Positions 57,588 to 64,000 of a stretch of 64,000 nt of DNA are shown here, piece after piece. The stretch comes from Diphasiastrum complanatum (lineage: Eukaryota > Streptophyta > Lycopodiopsida > Lycopodiales > Lycopodiaceae): assembly GCA_029204225.1 (NCBI GenBank), contig CM055107.1, forward strand, positions 15,916,809-15,980,808, given 5' to 3'. The position numbers were made by a program, and so were the translations under genes. Every line of letters starts with the position of its first letter. Position 1 is the stretch's first letter. Below the pieces are notes generated by a model. The model ran no database searches. It worked only from the letters and a program-made list of their open reading frames with translations, and was not told the origin of the DNA.

Positions 57588-58310
57588 TTACTTCATAACT
57601 AATGTAAGCTTACAAGGAAAACATATTTTGCTATCTTTTAAGGCATCACACTCAACTAGTATTGCCTTAATCCACCTTTGAGATACAAAAATCTCTTCAA
57701 AGCAAAATGGTTCTTCATAAGTTGACATGAGAGCATAAATGAAACTATTTTCATTTTGTGATTGCTCCTTATTCTTGATTGATTTCTCTTGGATAATAAC
57801 AATAAGTTTGAACTTGTCCAAAGTTCCAAGCAGAATACTTTCCAAGGACATAAAATAAATCCAAGTTACTTTCATGAAAGTGACATCTATCTTTGCATCT
57901 TGAACCAAACAATGCACTTCCAAATGAAAAATTTCAAAAGATTTGACATGTGTTGTGATGGACTCTTGAAGACAAATCTTGCAAGTCCTTGTGAGACTCC
58001 AAGCCTCATTCACCTTTCCACAAAGGAAACACCTTTTCTTGGACTTGTCCTTCTTGTATTTGCATTTTGAACTTGAAGCTCCATCCTTCACCTCGGCCCC
58101 CTTGCTTTGGTTCTCCTTGGATGGATTGGTCTTCTTTTTGTAGCATCTTGAGAAAATATATCCTCCCTTGCCACAAAGGTTGCACTTAGGATCCTTTCTT
58201 TCCTTCACTAGGATGCCACCTATTAATGCCATGTGAATAAAAACCTGTGATATGATTCTACAAATGTAATTTGTGACTTTCAAGAGACTAGATTTGAACA
58301 TCTTCAACAA
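57588..58310 (-). pseudogene. Gag/pol remnant of the young element (zinc knuckles and RT-start trace)
   Basis: A 240-codon open frame. Its first third holds CNLCGKGGYIFSRC (knuckle with the His position altered), a Lys/Ser-rich linker, and a half-knuckle CFLCGKVNEAW. Its C-terminal part reads EEIFVSQRWIKAILVECDALKD, like the W..A...E..AL block that starts copia RT. The middle is unrecognised. It looks like an in-frame internal deletion joining the gag end to the RT start, with everything between lost. It is open over its whole length. Confidence 0.5.
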
Positions 58311-59883
58311 TCTAGAAGGATCTACAAAAGATCTAGCTCACAAACCTAAGAATCAATCTTCACAGTAATGACTAGTCACTTGGAAACTTTGCTTTGATCA
58401 CTAAGACAAAAGCACACAATCTTTGAATCAAATCACTAAAGAAATCAGATCCAATCTCCTATTGGACTCATCAAATACTAATGACTCTTTCTTTTGAAAG
58501 TTGAAATGGATATGAAAAAGATTTGACACCTAGATTTTCCTTTTCACTTGACTACTTCTCTCAACACTTGAGATTCTTGAACAAAAGATGGGTTTTGTTT
58601 CAAATACATGAAAATAAAACTTAATCACTTCTTTTGGACTCACTCTTGACCCAAATAATCTCACACTTGAGATTTAGAATGAATTTGATTTGATTTGACA
58701 ACAAACTATGCCACCAATTTTTCACAAAGCTTAAAACATTAGACAACTAGAGATTCACAAAAATCTCAGCCATGCATGAATACTCAAATATGGACTCCTC
58801 CTCATTCTAGACATCCAATGAGATCACAAATTGACCCTCACACTCTCACAAAGAAAGTTGAATAGAACTAATTTGAGTTTCATACATTCTATGTCAATTT
58901 TTGCTCAACAAATTGAATTCAATCACTCCTATTGGATTCCACCAATTACTCTACCTTTTGAGACTTGGAATGAATTTCAAAATCAAAAGTTGTGATTTTT
59001 CTCACTAAGATATTGTGCTTCAAAGAGCTAATGCCACTTAGAAAGATTTGATCACTTAGGAGAAGACAAACTCTCCACCAATAACAACACAAAATGAGCT
59101 TCTAGATCTTGCCCTCTACAAAGGAAGGAACCCTTAGAAAATTGGATCTCTCTTTACACAATTGTCATAGACACCTTAATGACTCTTTTCAAACCTTACA
59201 ATCACTCAAAAAAATTGAGTAGGGTTGAACAATGTGACTTGGATCTCAATCTCTTTACTAGAACTCTCAATTTAAGCCAATCTATGTCAAATTCTACAAA
59301 AGATTTGCATAGATGCTCTATATGCACTAGAAACTCTCAAAGGTTTCACTTGGAGGACAGATCCAAGGATGTTTTCTAGCAAATTGATGCTTTTAAGCTT
59401 GACCCTATCACTCTTGAACAAATCTAGAGTGATGGTACAATGGATTTCAACCTCTCACCTTGCATATCACTCCCTAATCTATGATTTTTAGCAAAATCTC
59501 TCTCAACTTCAACATGGACTCAAAAAATCAGAGATAATCAATTAATGCACCTAATTCAAGCTTCAAATTTAATTTCTTGGCTGATCTAATCCATAAACTA
59601 ATCAAGGAATTAGATTCTCTATAGAAAATGCTTGATTTTGCACCAAAAATCTCTCAAATTGGGTGGTACAAATTTTTGAATTTTCTTAGCCAAAATCGGA
59701 GCTGTACGGCCTCACACGTGTGAAAAGGGTTCCTACAGCCCACAACAAGTTCTGGTCCAAAAATTTTGAGAATATCTATCAAATCCAACTCGCTACCCAA
59801 AATTTGACTAGTTTCCAAAAAACTGCTAATTTTGGCTTTGATTTGGATTAACCTTATCAATTTCAACAAAACCTCTTGTACTA
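58311..59883 (-). other. Interior of the young element upstream of its ORF
   Basis: Leader-side sequence between the PBS and the knuckle ORF. No gag core (UBN2-type) is readable and stops are frequent. Contains one CACACGTGTG palindrome at 59713-59722. Confidence 0.45.
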
Positions 59884-59896
59884 GGCTCTGATACCA
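59884..59896 (-). other. Primer-binding site (initiator tRNA-Met type)
   Basis: GGCTCTGATACCA on +, that is TGGTATCAGAGCC on the minus strand, directly abutting the LTR at 59897. Confidence 0.92.
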
Positions 59897-60717
59897 TGTG
59901 CAAAAAGTACAAAAAGGACCAAGAGTGGATCCTAATATGATCCTCAAGAGGGATTGGTTGTCAGATTACTTGATCTATCAATCTACTTCAAATTAAGATC
60001 AATCTAGATCAATTCTAGACACAAAATCCTAACAAGAACAATCATTAATTGAAGGTAAGTGTACTTTATGGTTTCACACGTGTGAAACACTGTCTGAGTA
60101 CGGACTCCAACCTGAAAATCAAGTACACATTGATGGAGCCTCAAAACAATCAAAACAAATGTAGACAAATGGAGAGAATCACTCAAAATTGCTTCCAAAA
60201 CCAAGATTGGTGTCTCACAATGATTATGGCCAAATGTGGCTGATAAGTGGGAGCTCGTGGTACTGATCATCCCTCTGATCCCACATGTGTGAAGGTGCTT
60301 TGTCACATGATGATTCATCATGCAAAACTGACACTTGGACAAAACCTTCTATTTTGAGCACTTTTGGTCCATTTTCCTTCTATATGGAGATCTACTTGAA
60401 ATCTTCTAGAATTCAAAATTCGCCTACTTCAGCTTATTCCACACGTGTGAGCTGTCCTCTACACATGGGATATGACACCTAACCAAAATATTTGGCTCAT
60501 GCAATCAATAGATTGATGCCATGTGTCATATATCTAGAAAACTAGTTTTTGGCCTTTTTAGCCACTAGAACTTGAATTAAATCATATGTACAACCTATAT
60601 GATTATGGTACATGACAAGTACACTATTTTCACATGTGGGAACAGGCTCCACACATGTGTGTTTATCTATATACAAGATTTTTGGCCTCTACCAAGCTTA
60701 TTTTTGCATTTTTCACA
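59897..60717 (-). repeat. 5' LTR of the young minus-strand element
   Basis: Near-identical to 55922-56751, but lacks an 8-bp stretch covering the TATATATA motif (junction at about 60240). Confidence 0.95.
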
Positions 60718-60738
60718 GAACTTAGTTTGAAATATATG

Positions 60739-60791
60739 TTGTTATTGTGGTTATCTCATGTGGTTGAGGGCGTATAAGGGTTGAAGAACTT
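60739..60791. repeat. Second copy of the 68-bp tandem duplication
   Basis: Matches 55869-55921 except A to C and A to G changes. It is followed, like the interrupted copy, by TAGTTTGAAATA. Confidence 0.85.
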
Positions 60792-61049
60792 AGTTTGAAA
60801 TACATATCTTAGAACTTTATATGTACACTTTGCTGCAATTACAACGACAACAAGACTAGATCCAAAATTGAATTTTATATTCTTCATAATGAGAAAGATG
60901 AAATTGTACATGGAAACCACAAAAATAAATGAAGTAAATTTGGGTATTGTTGCATCCAATATTGAAAGGCATGTTTTGACAAAAAGAAGTGTGAAGCTAA
61001 TATTTAAATCCGAATCAGAAAGCTAGAATTCTTGAGTTTAGGATGTCTC

Positions 61050-61490
61050 TAAACTTCAACATAAATTTCCACACATCAAGAATTGATCTCAGCGTAATAA
61101 AATAAGCTTTTGAGGAGGCTTGCATTTTTTCTTTTACAAAATGTTATGCAATTATAGTGTGCTTGTTATTTGCATGGAAGATAGGGTTAACAACAAAACT
61201 TTGGTATGAGATGTTGACACATAATATAAGTGGGACGTTCTCTAATATGATCACACTAAGCTCCACATGCAAACTTTCGATCCAAAGTACCTCTTTGGCT
61301 ATTGTGGTGAGGGCTTTTTGCTTGGCCTAGGTTGAAAATAGAAAAAAAGTTTCTTGTTTTTTGAATTGCAAGAAGGTACTTCTTTTCCAATAAATGTTAC
61401 AAAACCACTTGTTGATTTCCAGCCCTTCTTGTTCACCACAAAATTTGAATCATCAAAAGCCTGCAAGTAACTAATCCTAACACTCCCCAT
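61050..61490 (-). pseudogene. Copia RNase H fragment
   Basis: Minus strand: LQAFDDSNFVVNKKGWKSTS then GFVTFIGKEVPSCNSKNKK (the ADW...KSTSGYVF.LG..ISW.SKKQ block), continuing in another frame with VLWIESLHVEL, then NPIFHANNKHTIIA and HFVKEKM (the NP.FH.R.KHI...HF.RE block). Frames change several times. No LTR is recognised beside it. Confidence 0.65.
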
Positions 61491-62099
61491 TCAACCCCAC
61501 AAAGCATGGAACATGGCAAACATAATTCATAACTCATTCTAAGCCTCCAACTTTGTATTTCCGGCCTGTCATAACAAGTAACTCAGATAAGGTCAACCTA
61601 ACTGATGTTCATCAACACATTACTACAATTGCAAGCAACAGATCTATAGTTTCAATACTATAAAATTATGATAACTCTAATCCTCAATGGCACTGAGATT
61701 CTATCTAATTACTCTAAGGAGTTCACAATCATTCATCACAATTACAAACAACAATTGGTGTACAGTTCTGACAAGAGGTATTCCAAAGGTTCTTTCCAAT
61801 GACAATAGTTCTTACATTCCCATGCAACATGCACATTACAACATTGCTACGCTCAAAACTAGTCTGATTATCAACATAACCAATCGGCTATCCTCCTTTG
61901 AATTGCCCGATATGGTTCGTAACAATTCTCTAGCTCTGCACACTCTCTACACTGCTCTCTCCTTCACGACCTCTCTCCTTTCTCTCAACAACATAGGTCC
62001 TCTCCTCTTCTTCCATTTCTCTTTCATATCTTCTTTCTGGCTTTCTTGCCCGCCATTCAATTTCTTGGATGTCGCTTTTCCCACAATGTTGTGATTCTG
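61491..62099. other. Spacer between the copia fragment and the LINE
   Basis: Probably includes the 3' tail of the L1 to the right. A 135-codon open frame on + (61687-62094) looks like chance. Nothing supported. Confidence 0.35.
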
Positions 62100-64000
62100 C
62101 CAGTAGGAATTGATCTTATCATCATCAAATGCGATATCATTCAACAATAGATCTAAGTGGCAGAATCTCTTGAACTTGGTATGGAAACAAGCAATAAATA
62201 GGTCAGCTAGCAACTTCAGAAGTGGAGTGTAATAATGAAAGAACAAGTGAGTCACATCCTCATCAAAGACGTTGCATTTAGAGCAGATATGTGACACATC
62301 CCCCCTATAATTGGCATGGATAGGAAGAGAGACCTGAAGGATCCTTCAAGAGAAAATTATAAGTTTACCTATTTTGATTTTGTGAGTTCGACGAAATCTA
62401 GGTCTCCAAAGATTGGGAGGATAAAAAACATTCCACTTAGAATTGTACCACAACAAAGTAAAATTTAGTTCTTTGGTCGCAAAGAAAACTAAGGAGTAAG
62501 AAATTTTTCCTACCTTGTCTAGGGCCTTAAAAAGCCAGTTATTACAACAATCAGAGGGGGTAGATGTAGAGAAAAGGCCAAGGAGAGAAAGTCGGTTTCT
62601 CAAGTGGAAAGACCTAGATCTAACTTGAGACGAGAGAGGCTGGAAGAATAAATCCTGTCCATGATATGATTCCAAGTAAAAAGTCTTTTACGGGTCAGAC
62701 CACAACAAAGTCTAGTTTCAATCAAGGCAAGGGGTTTGGAGTTAATTGTGATTACTTTAGAGAATCAAAGGGATCTCAAAGGTGAAACGGAACTACTGCC
62801 AGTCCAAAATGTAAGTTCTCGCATAGCAAGGAGAAACCAAGGATAGATTTGAAAAGGGGGGAAGGGAAATAGAAAGAGAGAAGACAAAGTGAGTGAATTT
62901 ATAAAAGTAAGAATGAGGATTGTTGTTGTCCAACGAAGGGACGAGAAGAAGAACAACCGTCATCATTAGTGTCCAAGGTTGGGAAAAGGCGAAATTGGAA
63001 TGAATATGTCTAAAACGAAGAATGAGAGAGGAGGTTGAGAAATCCAGAAGTCCAAGTCCCCCCAATTTTTAGGAGCCGTACATATGTCCCAATTCAAGAG
63101 ACCTGTTATCATAAGAATCTCTTAAAAATTTGAGTGAGGAGGAGGAAGGAACCAAATAAAGAGAAAGTGAGTAAAGTAAGAGGAAATAATATGTTTGAGA
63201 AGCTGGTAGGAAAGGAGAGGTCGATGAGTTCCAAGATTTTTTTTTTGAATTGATTGTGTTGATGATCCAGTTGACGCAATCTTTGTTAGAGAGCGAGGCC
63301 CATTGGAGACCAAGATATCTGAAGACAATACCGTGAGACCAAATGTTAAGATCTAGACCTTGACACCAATCAGGAGGAGCATCATGAGAGAGAACAATGA
63401 TGTTAGATTTCTGAGAGTTAGAGAAATCATAGCAACGAGCAAGCTCAGAGGAGAAGGGTAGCGGAGAGGTGGGTGAAGCTCGGTAATGCAAGCAAAATCA
63501 TCGGCAAAGAGTCGGGGTCCAAGTGGGACAGCACAAATAATGAAAGGACGAAAGGAAAGGGAGGAGTTGAGCTTCTTAAGGTGGAAAACAAGAGGCTCAA
63601 TAGCAATGACAAAAAGAAGCGAGGAGAGAGAGCAGCCTTGTCTAATTCCACAAGAAACAGGGAATGAGGTAGAAAGAACACCCTGAAAAAGGATGGAAGA
63701 GGAGGCATAAGCCAAAAGAGCACTGATAATAATGTAGATAGGTAAGCCAAAAGAGGAGCAACAAGTACGAAGATAGTTCCAGCTAATGCGGTGGAAGACT
63801 TTATCAAAGTCGATTTCCAACAACAGGGCCAGGTAGTTTACCCAAAGGGAGGCATCAATGGCTGACAAGACATTCATAATATTGTTAAAAAGGGACCCGC
63901 CATTGATAAAACCGGCCTGATTTTTGGAGAGGTGCGAGGGGAGAAGATGTGCAATCCTTCTAGCTATGGCTTGTGCTACAATCTTATACGAAGTGTTTGA
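62100..64000 (-). mobile_element. Plant L1-type LINE, degenerate, running off the window edge
   Basis: On the minus strand from 64000: SNTSYKIVAQAIARRIAHLLP and NQAGFINGGSLFNNI (RT start), LLEIDFDKVFHRISWNYL (motif A region), CGIRQGCSLSSLLFVIAIEPL (motif B), RLFADDFACI (catalytic FADD near 63490-63510), FRYLGLQWASL, and finally a zf-RVT tail CSKCNVFDEDVTHLFFHY near 62230-62290. Frameshifts separate the blocks. The upstream endonuclease and ORF1 would lie outside the window. Confidence 0.85.
63353..64000 (-). pseudogene. L1 reverse transcriptase, N-terminal and catalytic part
   Basis: An open frame of 174 codons (63877-63353), with the preceding RT start readable to the window edge. It contains motif A (DFDKVFHRISW), motif B (RQGCSLS) and FADD. 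It is the standard FADD-type plant L1, different from the YADD LINE in TKI1 intron 1. The frame breaks shortly after FADD. Confidence 0.82.

Larger units (their letters stand above)
55922..60717 (-). mobile_element. Young copia-derived non-autonomous LTR retrotransposon, minus strand
   Basis: Direct LTRs at 55922-56751 (830 bp) and 59897-60717 (821 bp) differ by about seven substitutions and two small indels by eye. A perfect 5-bp target duplication GAACT flanks it (55917-55921, 60718-60722). On the minus strand, the right LTR is followed by the PBS TGGTATCAGAGCC (59896-59884) and the left LTR is preceded by TTTTGAGGAG, so it is transcribed leftward. The 3.1-kb interior has zinc knuckles and an RT-start trace but no usable gag, integrase or RT, so movement would need helper proteins. 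Confidence 0.95.

Noticed and set aside
1-64000. tRNA, rRNA or CRISPR-like arrays
   Set aside because: Scanned for T-loop-like GTTCRANNC with paired arms and for regularly spaced repeats. Only the minisatellite and LTRs showed repetition; TGGTATCAGAGC sites are primer-binding sites, not tRNA genes.

Overview
This is a window of plant nuclear DNA: split genes with GT-AG introns, AT-rich introns and spacers, and a heavy load of LTR retrotransposons, LINEs and DNA-transposon remains. A vascular plant is clear from the two host genes. I cannot name the species. One LINE belongs to a YADD-type lineage that I associate more with ferns and bryophytes than with flowering plants, while the other is an ordinary plant L1 with a zf-RVT tail, so an early-diverging lineage is possible but unproven.

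Two host genes are supported, both on the + strand. (1) Positions 1-20673 hold most of a homologue of Arabidopsis TSL-KINASE INTERACTING PROTEIN 1 (TKI1, a SANT/Myb-domain protein). I reconstructed 13 in-phase exons giving 1208 residues; the 5' end lies outside the window. Intron 1 (6 kb) carries an antisense LINE, intron 6 (6.5 kb) a complete but non-coding copia-derived element with 421-bp LTRs, and intron 9 a copia fragment. (2) Positions 52533-54964 hold a complete three-exon, 423-residue F-box / Sel1-like / MYND-zinc-finger protein of the At1g67340 type, a likely SCF ubiquitin-ligase substrate receptor.

The rest is a transposon graveyard with clear layering. From 22 to 37 kb there are copia and gypsy fragments, one terminus of a CACTA DNA transposon with subterminal repeats cut into a copia relic, and two halves of a copia element in inverted order. 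From 37.1 to 49.75 kb a copia element has its 3' LTR split by an 8.08-kb gypsy-like element; the missing LTR tail resumes exactly at the far side. The inner element has 1.15-kb LTRs, a gag but no recognisable pol, and a ~0.95-kb minisatellite (core ATCTCAACCGACG) in its leader.

From 55.9 to 60.7 kb lies a very recent minus-strand copia-derived element: perfect 5-bp target duplication (GAACT), nearly identical LTRs, perfect CACGTG-centred palindromes in the LTRs, and an upstream LTR that has lost the TATATATA run still present in the other copy. It landed in one copy of a 68-bp tandem duplication. The window ends in the middle of an antisense L1 LINE.

No rRNA, tRNA, CRISPR array or bacterial-type operon was seen. 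All exon boundaries and domain calls come from reading the sequence by eye; none was checked by alignment or transcript data.
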